NCBI RefSeq assembly: GCF_001514215.1
Contig: NZ_KQ948857.1
Location: 270,953-334,952, forward strand
Length of the DNA: 64,000 bases
From: Streptomyces bungoensis
GTDB taxonomy: Bacteria; Actinomycetota; Actinomycetes; Streptomycetales; Streptomycetaceae
Direction of reading: 5' to 3'
How positions within the stretch are numbered: position 1 is the first letter of the stretch; the number at the start of each line of letters is the position of its first letter. This document shows, piece after piece, positions 41,235 through 49,603 of this stretch. The position numbers and the translations under genes were made by a program. The notes under the pieces are model-generated. The model saw only the letters and a list, made by a program, of their open reading frames with translations. It had not been told where the DNA came from and did no database searches.

Positions 41235-42212
41235 ATGGCCGAGAAAATGGCTCTGGCCAAGGCGATCAACGAGTCGCTGCGGCGTGCGCTGGACACGGAC
41301 CCCAAGGTCGTCGTGATGGGCGAGGACGTCGGCAAGCTGGGCGGTGTCTTCCGGGTCACCGACGGTCTGCAGAAGGACTTCGGCGAGAGCCGGGTCATCG
41401 ACACCCCGCTGGCGGAGTCGGGCATCGTCGGCACCGCGATCGGCCTGGCCCTGCGCGGCTACCGGCCGGTGGTGGAGATCCAGTTCGACGGGTTCGTCTT
41501 CCCCGCCTACGACCAGATCGTCACCCAGCTGGCCAAGATGCACGCCCGGTCGCTGGGCAAGGTGAAGATGCCGGTCGTCATCCGCATCCCCTACGGCGGC
41601 GGCATCGGCGCGGTCGAGCACCACTCCGAGTCCCCGGAGGCGCTGTTCGCGCACGTGGCCGGCCTGAAGGTCGTCTCCCCGTCGAACTCCTCGGACGCCT
41701 ACTGGATGATGCAGCAGGCCATCCAGAGCGACGACCCGGTGATCTACTTCGAGCCCAAGCGGCGCTACTGGGACAAGGGCGAGGTCGACTTCGACGCCAT
41801 CCCCGGTCCGCTGCACAAGGCCCAGGTGGTGCGCGAGGGCACGGACGTGACGCTCGCGGCGTACGGGCCGATGGTGAAGCTGTGCCAGGAGGTCGCGGCC
41901 GCGGCCGCCGAGGAGGGCCGCTCGCTGGAGGTGCTGGACCTGCGGTCGGTCTCCCCGCTGGACTTCGACTCGATCCAGGCGTCGGTGGAGAAGACCCGCC
42001 GGCTGGTCGTGGTCCACGAGGCTCCGGTGTTCTTCGGCTCGGGTGCGGAGATCGCGGCGCGGATCACCGAGCGCTGCTTCTACCACCTGGAGGCCCCGGT
42101 GCTCCGGGTCGGCGGCTACCACGCGCCGTACCCGCCGGCCCGCCTGGAGGAGGAGTACCTGCCGGACCTGGACCGGGTGCTCGACGCCGTCGACCGTGCC
42201 CTGGCGTACTGA
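41235..42212 (+). CDS. bkdB: 2-oxo acid dehydrogenase E1 component, beta subunit, copy 2
   Basis: A 325-residue partner subunit, closely related to that at 26634-27638: VVVMGEDVGKLGGVFRVTDGL, DTPLAESGIVGTAIGLAL, MPVVIRIPYGGGIGAVEHHSES and GSGAEIAARITERCF. One base separates it from the E1a stop, and the E2 start lies 11 bases after its stop. Confidence 0.93.
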   Translation: MAEKMALAKAINESLRRALDTDPKVVVMGEDVGKLGGVFRVTDGLQKDFGESRVIDTPLAESGIVGTAIGLALRGYRPVVEIQFDGFVFPAYDQIVTQLAKMHARSLGKVKMPVVIRIPYGGGIGAVEHHSESPEALFAHVAGLKVVSPSNSSDAYWMMQQAIQSDDPVIYFEPKRRYWDKGEVDFDAIPGPLHKAQVVREGTDVTLAAYGPMVKLCQEVAAAAAEEGRSLEVLDLRSVSPLDFDSIQASVEKTRRLVVVHEAPVFFGSGAEIAARITERCFYHLEAPVLRVGGYHAPYPPARLEEEYLPDLDRVLDAVDRALAY

Positions 42213-42223
42213 GGAGAGGGTTC

Positions 42224-43639
42224 GTGACGACGATGACGGAAGCTTCCGTACGCGAGTTCAAGATGCCCGACGTGGGCGAAGGGCTCACCGAGGCCGAGAT
42301 CCTCAAGTGGTACGTCCAGCCCGGTGACACCGTCACCGACGGGCAGGTGGTGTGCGAGGTCGAGACCGCCAAGGCGGCCGTCGAACTGCCCATCCCCTAC
42401 GACGGCGTGGTCCGCGAGCTGCGCTTCCCCGAGGGCACCACGGTCGACGTGGGCACGGCCATCATCGCGGTGGACGTGGCGGGCGGAGCCGCCGCCGCAG
42501 CGCCGGCCCAGCAGCCGGAGGCGGCGGCGCCCGAGGCGGAGGAGCCCAAGCCCGAGGGCCGCCAGCCGGTCCTGGTCGGCTACGGCGTGGCCACCTCCTC
42601 CACCAAGCGCCGCCCGCGCAAGGGGGCGGAAGCCGCGGCCCCGGCCGCCGGACAGGCCGCCCAGGCCGTCCAGGCCGAGCTGAACGGGCACGGCGCCCCC
42701 GCGGCCGTCCCGGCGCAGAGCCGTCCGCTGGCGAAGCCGCCGGTGCGCAAGCTGGCGAAGGACCTCGGCGTCGACCTCGCCGCGATCACCCCGTCCGGCC
42801 CGGACGGCGTCATCACCCGTGAGGACGTCCACGCGGCGGCGGCCCCGCAGGCTCCCGCCGCCTCCCCGGCGGTCACGGAGGCCCCCGCCTCCGCCCCGGC
42901 CCCGGCGGCCGCGGCGCCCGCCGTGACCTACGACGGCGCCCGCGAGACGCGTGTCCCGGTCAAGGGGGTGCGCAAGGCGACGGCGGCGGCGATGGTCGGC
43001 TCGGCGTTCAGCGCGCCGCACGTCACGGAGTTCGTCACCGTCGACGTCACCCGCACGATGAAGCTGGTCGAGGAACTCAAGCAGGACAAGGAGTTCCAGG
43101 GCCTGCGCGTCAACCCGCTGCTGCTCATCGCCAAGGCGCTCCTGGTCGCCGTCAAGCGCAACCCGGACGTCAACGCCTCCTGGGACGAGGCCAACCAGGA
43201 GATCGTGCTCAAGCACTACGTCAACCTGGGCATCGCGGCGGCGACCCCCCGCGGCCTGATCGTCCCGAACATCAAGGACGCCCACGCCAAGACGCTCCCG
43301 CAGCTGGCCGAGGCGCTGGGCGAACTGGTGGCGACGGCCCGCGAGGGCCGGACGAGCCCCGCCGCGATGCAGGGCGGCACGGTGACCATCACCAACGTCG
43401 GCGTGTTCGGCGTCGACACCGGCACGCCGATCCTCAACTCCGGCGAGTCCGCGATCCTCGCGGTCGGTGCGATCAAGCTCCAGCCGTGGGTCCACAAGGG
43501 GAAGGTCAAGCCCCGCCAGGTCACCACCCTGGCGCTCAGCTTCGACCACCGCCTGGTCGACGGCGAACTGGGCTCCAAGGTCCTCGCCGACGTGGCCGCG
43601 ATCCTGGAGCACCCCAAGCGGCTGATCACCTGGTCCTGA
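42224..43639 (+). CDS. bkdC: 2-oxo acid dehydrogenase E2 component, copy 2
   Basis: A 471-residue acyltransferase. The lipoyl domain (about 8-85) has CEVETAKAAVELPIP with the modified Lys. The binding domain (about 170-205) reads PPVRKLAKDLGVDLAAI and GPDGVITREDVH. The catalytic domain ends LSFDHRLVDGELGSKVL. The GTG at 42224 has GAGGAGAGGG just before it; ATG 42233 is an alternative. As in copy 1, no E3 gene follows. Two such clusters about 11 kb apart match the bkd arrangement known from Streptomyces avermitilis. Confidence 0.93.
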   Translation: MTTMTEASVREFKMPDVGEGLTEAEILKWYVQPGDTVTDGQVVCEVETAKAAVELPIPYDGVVRELRFPEGTTVDVGTAIIAVDVAGGAAAAAPAQQPEAAAPEAEEPKPEGRQPVLVGYGVATSSTKRRPRKGAEAAAPAAGQAAQAVQAELNGHGAPAAVPAQSRPLAKPPVRKLAKDLGVDLAAITPSGPDGVITREDVHAAAAPQAPAASPAVTEAPASAPAPAAAAPAVTYDGARETRVPVKGVRKATAAAMVGSAFSAPHVTEFVTVDVTRTMKLVEELKQDKEFQGLRVNPLLLIAKALLVAVKRNPDVNASWDEANQEIVLKHYVNLGIAAATPRGLIVPNIKDAHAKTLPQLAEALGELVATAREGRTSPAAMQGGTVTITNVGVFGVDTGTPILNSGESAILAVGAIKLQPWVHKGKVKPRQVTTLALSFDHRLVDGELGSKVLADVAAILEHPKRLITWS

Positions 43640-43652
43640 CCCGGCACGACAA

Positions 43653-43679
43653 GGGCCCGCCGCGATCCGCGGCGGGCCC
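43653..43679. terminator. Bidirectional terminator after the second keto-acid dehydrogenase operon
   Basis: GGGCCCGCCGCG (43653-43664) pairs perfectly with CGCGGCGGGCCC (43668-43679) around ATC. It separates convergent E2 and D,D-transpeptidase genes. Confidence 0.85.
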
Positions 43680-43697
43680 CGGTGTTTCGACGGCCGG

Positions 43698-44603
43698 TCA
43701 GCCCATCAGGGCGAAGCCGTAGTTCATGACCTTCTTGGCGTCCGACTCGCGCTGCGGGATGGACGAGGAGGCGAGGACGGTGCCGATGACCGTCCTGCCG
43801 TTCCGGGTCGCGGCGAAGACCAGGCAGTACTTGGCCTCGGGGCCGGAGCCGGTCTTGACGCCGATCGTCCCGCTGTAGCTGCTGAGGAGCCCGTTGGTGT
43901 TGGTCCACGGGTTCATCACGCGGGTGCTGCCCGTCTTGGTGATGGTCCTGGCCGTGTAGGACTTGGTCTTGACGACCGTGCGGAACGTGGAGCTCTTCAT
44001 CGCGCTGCTGGCGATCTTCGTCAGGTCGCGCGGCGTCGAGTAGTTGTTGCCGTTGCCGATGCCGTCGAACGAGTCGAAGTGCGTGTGCGTCAGGCCCAGG
44101 TTCTTGGCGGCCGTGTTCATCTTGCCGATGAAGTTCGCGACGCGCTTGGCGCGGGTGGTGCCGCTGCCGTACTTGTCGGCGAGCGCGTAGGCGGCGTCGC
44201 AGCCGGAGGGCAGCATCAGGCCGTACAGCAGCTGGCGGACGGTGACCTTGTCGCCGACGATCAGGTGCGCCTGGGAGGCGTTGTTGCGGACGACGTAGTC
44301 GCTGTACTCCTTCTGGATCGTCACCTTGGCGTCCAGGTTGAGGTTCGACTGGGCGAGCACGACCTTGGCGGTCATGATCTTGGTGGTGGAGCCGGTGGAC
44401 CGCTGGGTGTCCGCTGCCTTCGTGTACAGCGTCTTGCCGGTCGCGTTGTTCATGGCGTAGCCGCCCGCGGCCACGATCGAAGGCTTCGTGACGGCCTGCG
44501 CGGGTGTCGCGGTGAGGGCCCCGGTGGCGAGCAGCGCGCCGGAGGTGACGGCGACGGCGGTGGCTCGGCGGATGCGGCGGGTGCCCTTGATGCCGGTAAT
44601 CAA
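43698..44603 (-). CDS. Secreted D,D-transpeptidase/carboxypeptidase, Streptomyces K15 type (PBP)
   Basis: A 301-residue precursor with a signal peptide (RRIRRATAVAVTSGALLATGAL, cleaved after AQA at residue 37). In mature numbering the active-site motifs are Ser35-Thr-Thr-Lys38, Ser96-Gly97-Cys98 and Lys213-Thr-Gly, exactly those of the K15 enzyme, where Cys98 replaces the usual Asn of SxN. It cross-links or trims peptidoglycan outside the cell. A TTG start at 44603 fits the signal peptide; an ATG at 44762 would add 53 residues of poor quality and overlap the divergent GntR promoter. Confidence 0.9.
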   Translation of the reverse strand: MITGIKGTRRIRRATAVAVTSGALLATGALTATPAQAVTKPSIVAAGGYAMNNATGKTLYTKAADTQRSTGSTTKIMTAKVVLAQSNLNLDAKVTIQKEYSDYVVRNNASQAHLIVGDKVTVRQLLYGLMLPSGCDAAYALADKYGSGTTRAKRVANFIGKMNTAAKNLGLTHTHFDSFDGIGNGNNYSTPRDLTKIASSAMKSSTFRTVVKTKSYTARTITKTGSTRVMNPWTNTNGLLSSYSGTIGVKTGSGPEAKYCLVFAATRNGRTVIGTVLASSSIPQRESDAKKVMNYGFALMG

Positions 44604-44790
44604 AGTGAAGTACCCCGATTGTCTTGAATGCCCCTGATGTGCGGCCGAGTTGAAGTGGCACGGGAGTGGGCCGCATGTGTCGGACACGTAGGTAGCACAG
44701 ATGGTTGTGCCGCCGCTGGGGGTGATCTGTGTCACGTCCGGATGATGGACGGATCGAGTCATGCGTACGTCTTGTATCTATCCTGTGGAC

Positions 44791-45441
44791 ATGGCTACGC
44801 CCGTGAAGCAACCACCCGCCGCCGACCGCGTCTACCACCACGTCAAACAGGGCGTACTCGACCGCAGCTACGAGGGCGGCACCCTCCTCACCGAGGGGGA
44901 GCTGGCCGAGGCCGTCGGGGTCTCTCGTACGCCAGTTCGAGAGGCGCTGCTGCGGCTGGAGGTGGAGGGCCTCATCCGGCTGTACCCGAAGAAGGGCGCC
45001 CTGGTCCTGCCGGTCTCCGCGCAGGAGATCGCCGACGTGGTGGAGACCCGGCTGCTGGTCGAGGAGCACGCCGCCCGCAAGGCCGTCCCCGCCCCGCCGG
45101 GACTCGTCGAGCGGCTCACGGAGCTGCTGGAGCGGCAGAAGGCGCAGGCCGCCTCCGGCGACCTGGCGGGCGCCGCGGTCACCGACCGCTGCTTCCACGC
45201 CGAGATCGTGCGCAGCGGCGGCAACGAGATCCTCTCCCGCCTCTACGACCAGCTGCGCGACCGGCAGCTGAGGATGGGCGTCGCCGTGATGCACTCCCAC
45301 CCCGACCGGCTCGCCAAGACGCTCGCCGAGCACGAGGAGATCCTCGGCGCGCTGCGCTCCGGCGACGCGGAGGCTGCCGTCGACGTCGTGCACCGGCACG
45401 TGAGCTGGTTCTCGCACCTGGCGCGGGGTGAGGTGCGATGA
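44791..45441 (+). CDS. GntR-family (FadR/FCD-type) transcriptional regulator
   Basis: A 216-residue regulator. The winged helix-turn-helix (about 10-75) has VYHHVKQGVLDRSYEGG, LAEAVGVSRTPVREALLRLEVEGLI and PKKGALVLPVS. The C-terminal FCD ligand domain has DVVETRLLVEEHAARKA, FHAEIVRSGGNEIL and HEEILGALRSGDAEAAVDVVHRH. ATG 44791 is preferred over ATG 44761 because TATCCT ends six bases before it (leaderless). It overlaps the MFS gene by four bases and probably controls it. The ligand is unknown. Confidence 0.9.
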   Translation: MATPVKQPPAADRVYHHVKQGVLDRSYEGGTLLTEGELAEAVGVSRTPVREALLRLEVEGLIRLYPKKGALVLPVSAQEIADVVETRLLVEEHAARKAVPAPPGLVERLTELLERQKAQAASGDLAGAAVTDRCFHAEIVRSGGNEILSRLYDQLRDRQLRMGVAVMHSHPDRLAKTLAEHEEILGALRSGDAEAAVDVVHRHVSWFSHLARGEVR

Positions 45442-46739
45442 GCAACGCCACCCTGCCGGGTGACCCTCCGGGCGGCCGGCGCGCGGTCCGGGTGTGGGCG
45501 GTCGGCGTCGCCGTCTACTTCGTCGCCGTCATCTTCCGCACGTCCCTGGGCGTGGCCGGCCTGGACGCGGCCGACCGCTTCCACGTGAACGCCTCGGCCC
45601 TGTCCACCTTCTCGATCCTGCAGCTGCTGGTCTACGCGGGCATGCAGATACCCGTCGGCCTGCTGGTCGACCGGCTCGGCACCAAGAAGGTGCTCGGCCT
45701 CGGCGCGGTGCTGTTCACGGCCGGGCAGCTGGGCTTCGCGTTCTCCCCCTCCTACGGCACGGCGCTGGCCTCGCGGGCGCTGCTCGGGTGCGGTGACGCG
45801 ATGACCTTCATCAGCGTGCTGCGCCTGGGCACGCGCTGGTTCCCGGCCCGGCGCGGCCCGCTGGTCGCGCAGCTCGCCGGCCTGGTGGGCATGGCGGGCA
45901 ACCTGGTCTCCACCCTGGTCCTCGCCCGGCTGCTGCACGGCGTCGGCTGGACGGCGGCGTTCGCGGGCAGCGCGCTGGCGGGCGTGGTCGTCCTCGTGCT
46001 GACCCTGCTGTTCCTCCAGGACCACCCCGAGGGGCACGAGCCCGAGCCCGAGCCGTCCCCGCACCGGGGCTCGGCCTACGTCCGCCGGCAGATCGCCGCG
46101 GCCTGGCGGGAGCCCGGCACCCGGCTCGGCCTGTGGGTGCACTTCACCACCCAGTTCCCGGCGATGGTGTTCCTGCTGCTGTGGGGCCTGCCGTTCCTGG
46201 TGCAGGCGCAGGGCCTCAGCCGCGCCACGGCCGGTGAGCTGCTGACCCTGGTCGTCCTGTCCAACATGGCGGTCGGCCTGGTCTACGGCCAGGTCGTCGC
46301 CCGGCACCACGCGGCGCGGCTGCCGCTCGCGCTGGGCACGGTGGCGGCCACGGCCGCCCTGTGGGCGCTGACCCTCTTCTGGCCCGGCGAGCACGCCCCG
46401 ATGGGGCTGCTGCTGGTGCTCTGCGCGGTACTCGGCGCCTGCGGCCCGGCGTCCATGCTCGGCTTCGACTTCGCCCGCCCGGCCAACCCTCCCGAGCGCC
46501 AGGGCACCGCGTCCGGCATCACCAACATGGGTGGTTTCATCGCCTCGATGACGACGCTCTTCGCGGTCGGCGTGCTGCTGGACGCCACCGGGGACGACTA
46601 CACGGTGGCCTTCTCCGCGGTCTTCGTCCTCCAGGCGCTCGGGGTCAGCCAGATCCTGCGCCTGCGCGGCCGCGCGGCCCGCCGCGAGCGGGAGCGTCTG
46701 GTGGCGAGCCGGGTGGAGACGGTGCACGTGCCGGCCTGA
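45438..46739 (+). CDS. MFS transporter
   Basis: A 433-residue major facilitator with about 12 hydrophobic segments. The loop signature LLVDRLGTKKVLGLGAVLF between helices 2 and 3 is typical. A central acidic, Pro-rich loop (HPEGHEPEPEPSPH) separates the halves. Substrate unknown. It is translationally coupled to the GntR regulator (ATGA), so uptake or export of the regulator's ligand is a reasonable inference. Confidence 0.9.
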   Translation: MSNATLPGDPPGGRRAVRVWAVGVAVYFVAVIFRTSLGVAGLDAADRFHVNASALSTFSILQLLVYAGMQIPVGLLVDRLGTKKVLGLGAVLFTAGQLGFAFSPSYGTALASRALLGCGDAMTFISVLRLGTRWFPARRGPLVAQLAGLVGMAGNLVSTLVLARLLHGVGWTAAFAGSALAGVVVLVLTLLFLQDHPEGHEPEPEPSPHRGSAYVRRQIAAAWREPGTRLGLWVHFTTQFPAMVFLLLWGLPFLVQAQGLSRATAGELLTLVVLSNMAVGLVYGQVVARHHAARLPLALGTVAATAALWALTLFWPGEHAPMGLLLVLCAVLGACGPASMLGFDFARPANPPERQGTASGITNMGGFIASMTTLFAVGVLLDATGDDYTVAFSAVFVLQALGVSQILRLRGRAARRERERLVASRVETVHVPA

Positions 46740-46815
46740 GCGGCGGCTCCCGCCCCGGCCGGCACCCGGCACGGTCCGCCGCGGCCGCGTGCCCCGCGCC
46801 CCCGCCGCCGTACCC

Positions 46816-47640
46816 CTACCGCGTCACCGCGAAGTTGCGCAGGATGGCCGCCGCCAGGTCCGGCTCGCCCTCCGTCTTCACCCGGTCCGCCACCGCCTCC
46901 GGGGTCACCCGGCCGCAGGCCAGCCGGACGTAGGTCTCCCAGTCCAGGGTGAGGGTGGCGGCGGGGCCGAGGGCGGGCGCCGTCTCCAGGGTGCCGCGGC
47001 CCTGGATGTCCACGCGGATCGTGCGCAGGAACTCCACGGGGCCGTGCACGTCGAAGACGACCGCCGAGCTGCGCGGCGCGTCCGCGCCCTGCGCGACGAC
47101 CCCGGGCAGGGCGTCCAGCAGGACGTCACGGGCGACGTAGGCGCCCGGGGAGTCCAGGTTGCCGGGCCGGCCGAGCGCCGTGCGCAGGTCCTGCTCGTGC
47201 ACCCACACCTCGAAGGCGTGGGTCCGCATGGCCTGCTCGAGGGTGATCTCCGAGCCCATCGGGCCGCGCACCTTGGTGCCGGGGTCGCGGGACTCGTTGC
47301 GCAGCTGGCGGTTGCGGCGGATGACCGTGTACTCCAGCTCGGACGTCATCTCCGGCGCCGTGTGGTGGCGGCGGACGTCGACCTGCATCTCGTTGTACCG
47401 CTGGTGCTCGTTGGTGACGTGGAAGAGGTCGCGGGGCAGGCTGTGGATCGGCCTCGGGTCCCCGAGCATCTCGCAGTCCAGGCCGATGACGTGCGACACC
47501 ACGTCCCGGACCGACCAGCCGGGACAGGGGGTGCGCCGGTTCCACTCGCCCTCGACCAGCGACTGCGTGATCTCGGATATCGCGTCGATCGAGTGGGTCC
47601 AGGCGTCGGCGTAGGGCTGGAGGGTGGGATGCAGACTCAC
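46816..47640 (-). CDS. Maleylpyruvate isomerase/DinB-family protein (mycothiol-dependent type)
   Basis: A 274-residue protein. The N-terminal four-helix DinB-like domain has RTPCPGWSVRDVVSHVIGLD and MRTHAFEVWVHEQDLRTALG, giving the metal-binding His set of mycothiol-dependent enzymes. A C-terminal MDMPI/SCP2-like domain (about 180-274) has LTLDWETYVRLACGRVTPEA. Known relatives are mycothiol S-transferases and maleylpyruvate isomerase; the substrate here is unknown. The start is GTG at 47640. The 182 bases to the divergent nitrilase gene hold the two promoters. Confidence 0.87.
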   Translation of the reverse strand: MSLHPTLQPYADAWTHSIDAISEITQSLVEGEWNRRTPCPGWSVRDVVSHVIGLDCEMLGDPRPIHSLPRDLFHVTNEHQRYNEMQVDVRRHHTAPEMTSELEYTVIRRNRQLRNESRDPGTKVRGPMGSEITLEQAMRTHAFEVWVHEQDLRTALGRPGNLDSPGAYVARDVLLDALPGVVAQGADAPRSSAVVFDVHGPVEFLRTIRVDIQGRGTLETAPALGPAATLTLDWETYVRLACGRVTPEAVADRVKTEGEPDLAAAILRNFAVTR

Positions 47641-47822
47641 GGAACGGGACCCCTCGGCGGTCGGTACACGGGCAGGTGGTGGCGGCGTTGCCAGCGGGAG
47701 GTGGCTGCACCAGTCGGGTGTCTCGGGACGCTAAGTTACGCTGCTCCGAGGCACCCCGGCAGTGCTTTCGTGTGACGATCGTAGGCCCGTGTGGACGACT
47801 CGAATGCCAGGACGGTGGTAGT

Positions 47823-48626
47823 GTGCGCGCCTCGCTGATCCAGATCGCCGTGGACGAGGGCGAATCGGTCGCCTCGCGCAGGACGCGAGTGGCGTCGCTG
47901 GTACGCGAGCAGGCCGGCTCCGATCTCGTGGTCCTGCCCGAGCTGTGGACCACCGGGGCCTTCGCCTACGAGGAGTTCGGCCCGCAGGCCGAGCCGCTGG
48001 ACGGCCCGACGTACGAGGTCATGGCCGCTGCGGCGCGCGACGCGGGCGTGTGGCTGCACGCCGGCTCCATCCCGGAACGCGACCCCGACGGTCCTCTCTA
48101 CAACACCGCGCTCGTCTTCTCCCCCACCGGTGACCTGGCCGCCGCCTACCGCAAGATCCACCGCTTCGGCTTCGACAAGGGCGAGGCGGTGCTGATGGGC
48201 GCCGGGCGGGAGCCGGTGACGGTCCGGCTGCCCGGGACCACCCTCGGCGTGGCCACCTGCTACGACCTGCGTTTCCCCGAGCTCTTCCGCCGCCTCGTCG
48301 ACGCCGGCGCCGAGACGCTGGTGATCCCGGCGGGCTGGCCCGAACGGCGGCGCGCGCACTGGACGCTGCTGGCCCGGGCGCGGGCGGTGGAGAACCAGGC
48401 GTTCGTGCTCGCCTGTGGAACGGCCGGGAGCCATGCCGGAGTTCCGCAGGCGGGTCACTCGATCGTGGTGGATCCGTGGGGGGAGGTGCTCGCCGAGGCC
48501 GGCGCCGGGGAAGAGGTCCTCACGGTCGACTTCGACCCGGCGAAGGTGGCGGCGACCCGTGAGCAGTTCCCGGCCCTGAAGGACCGGGTGCTCGGCCTGG
48601 AGCCGCCGCGGCCGCACGGCCGGTAG
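47823..48626 (+). CDS. Carbon-nitrogen hydrolase (nitrilase/omega-amidase superfamily)
   Basis: A 267-residue hydrolase with the complete catalytic triad: Glu in VVLPELWTTGAF, Lys in YRKIHRFGFDKGE and Cys in VATCYDLRFPELFR. HSIVVDPWGEVLAEAG closes the fold. Size and motifs fit the Nit2/omega-amidase-like branch, which hydrolyses small amides. The GTG at 47823 is the first sensible start (RASLIQIAVDEG follows directly). Weak ribosome site (GGACGGTGG). Confidence 0.9.
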   Translation: MRASLIQIAVDEGESVASRRTRVASLVREQAGSDLVVLPELWTTGAFAYEEFGPQAEPLDGPTYEVMAAAARDAGVWLHAGSIPERDPDGPLYNTALVFSPTGDLAAAYRKIHRFGFDKGEAVLMGAGREPVTVRLPGTTLGVATCYDLRFPELFRRLVDAGAETLVIPAGWPERRRAHWTLLARARAVENQAFVLACGTAGSHAGVPQAGHSIVVDPWGEVLAEAGAGEEVLTVDFDPAKVAATREQFPALKDRVLGLEPPRPHGR

Positions 48627-48649
48627 CCGGGTACGGTCACCCGCCCCGG

Positions 48650-49150
48650 TCAGTCGCCGTCGTCCCGGTCGTCCTTCTCCGCGAGGTGGATGACGCAGAC
48701 CGCCACCGCGATCAGCAGCGCGGGGTCCGCGTCGTCGCGCACGATGTCCACGCCGTAGGTGTCCCTCAGGTGCAGCCAGCGGCGGGAGATCACGGCGAGG
48801 AGCTCACCCTCGTACTCGACGGCGAACTCGCGGTCCAGGATCTTGCCGCTGACGTCGAGTTCGGTCCCGTCGACCAGGGACACCCGGTAGTGGTTGCGCA
48901 GCAGCGACAGCCGTTTGCGCCTGATGGTGGCCAGGCTCTCGCCGTCGCGTTCGATCACCATGGTGTCGCGCAGGGCGAACATCTTCTGGTGGATGTCGAT
49001 GAGGACGCGCCCCTGGGCGTCCTTCAGCTCGAAGGTGTCCCGCAGCCGCATGGCCTTGCCGTCGACGAGGAAGACCTTGTCGCCGTGTTCGTTCTCGATC
49101 CAGTAGTCGTCACCGATGCCGAGGATCCGGTCCCGCACGAGGAATCTCAT
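48650..49150 (-). CDS. LURP-one-related (Tubby/scramblase-like) protein
   Basis: A 166-residue protein of short beta strands: DDYWIENEHGDKVFLVDGKA, DTFELKDAQGRVLIDIHQK, TMVIERDGESLATIRRK and DREFAVEYEGELLAVISRRW. This is the LURP-one/scramblase-like barrel pattern. The bacterial role is unknown; membrane or lipid association is an inference from the fold. It converges on the nitrilase gene. Confidence 0.85.
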   Translation of the reverse strand: MRFLVRDRILGIGDDYWIENEHGDKVFLVDGKAMRLRDTFELKDAQGRVLIDIHQKMFALRDTMVIERDGESLATIRRKRLSLLRNHYRVSLVDGTELDVSGKILDREFAVEYEGELLAVISRRWLHLRDTYGVDIVRDDADPALLIAVAVCVIHLAEKDDRDDGD

Positions 49151-49229
49151 GCCGGTACCGTTCCCCGGCCCGGGGCGTTCGTCACCGCCGGAGCCGGACG
49201 GCCGGCGGGGAGCGGCTGCCCGCGGAACG

Positions 49230-49484
49230 TCAGACGCCGTAGCCGTCGCTGTAGCCGTCGACGCGGTGATGGTGGTGGTGGGGTTCCTCCTCGACCACCG
49301 GTGTCGACGGGACCACGACGCGCCGGCGCCGGGCGATGCCGCTGAACGTGGCGACGCCGATGAGGCCGACGGCCATCAGGATGATGCCGACCAGATCCAG
49401 GTTGACGCCCTGCATGTGCCAGTCGGTCGCGAACGTGAGGATGGCTCCCACGGCGATGAGGATGATGCACCCGCCAAGGCCCAT
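49230..49484 (-). CDS. DUF6458-like small membrane protein with His-rich tail
   Basis: An 84-residue protein with two membrane helices (LGGCIILIAVGAILTFAT and LDLVGIILMAVGLIGVATF), a basic stop (ARRRRVVV) and a tail containing five consecutive His. This matches the DUF6458 family of short actinobacterial membrane proteins, of unknown function. The ATG at 49484 has AGGGGAGG eight bases upstream; a longer in-frame version would lack it. Confidence 0.82.
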   Translation of the reverse strand: MGLGGCIILIAVGAILTFATDWHMQGVNLDLVGIILMAVGLIGVATFSGIARRRRVVVPSTPVVEEEPHHHHHRVDGYSDGYGV

Positions 49485-49603
49485 AGTCGTCGCCTCCCCT
49501 TTCGGTTCCGGAATCTCCGGTGCCGTCCGGGTACCCTGTGCCGCCCCGGACATGCTCGGGGCGGTGGTGACGGGCGGTCAGGCAGGCACCCGCGGCGGCG
49601 TCC

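Noticed and set aside
45577..45590. Second parS-like site (CTTCCACGTGAACG)
   Set aside because: Only the CACGTG core and two bases on each side match; four of the 14 palindrome positions differ.
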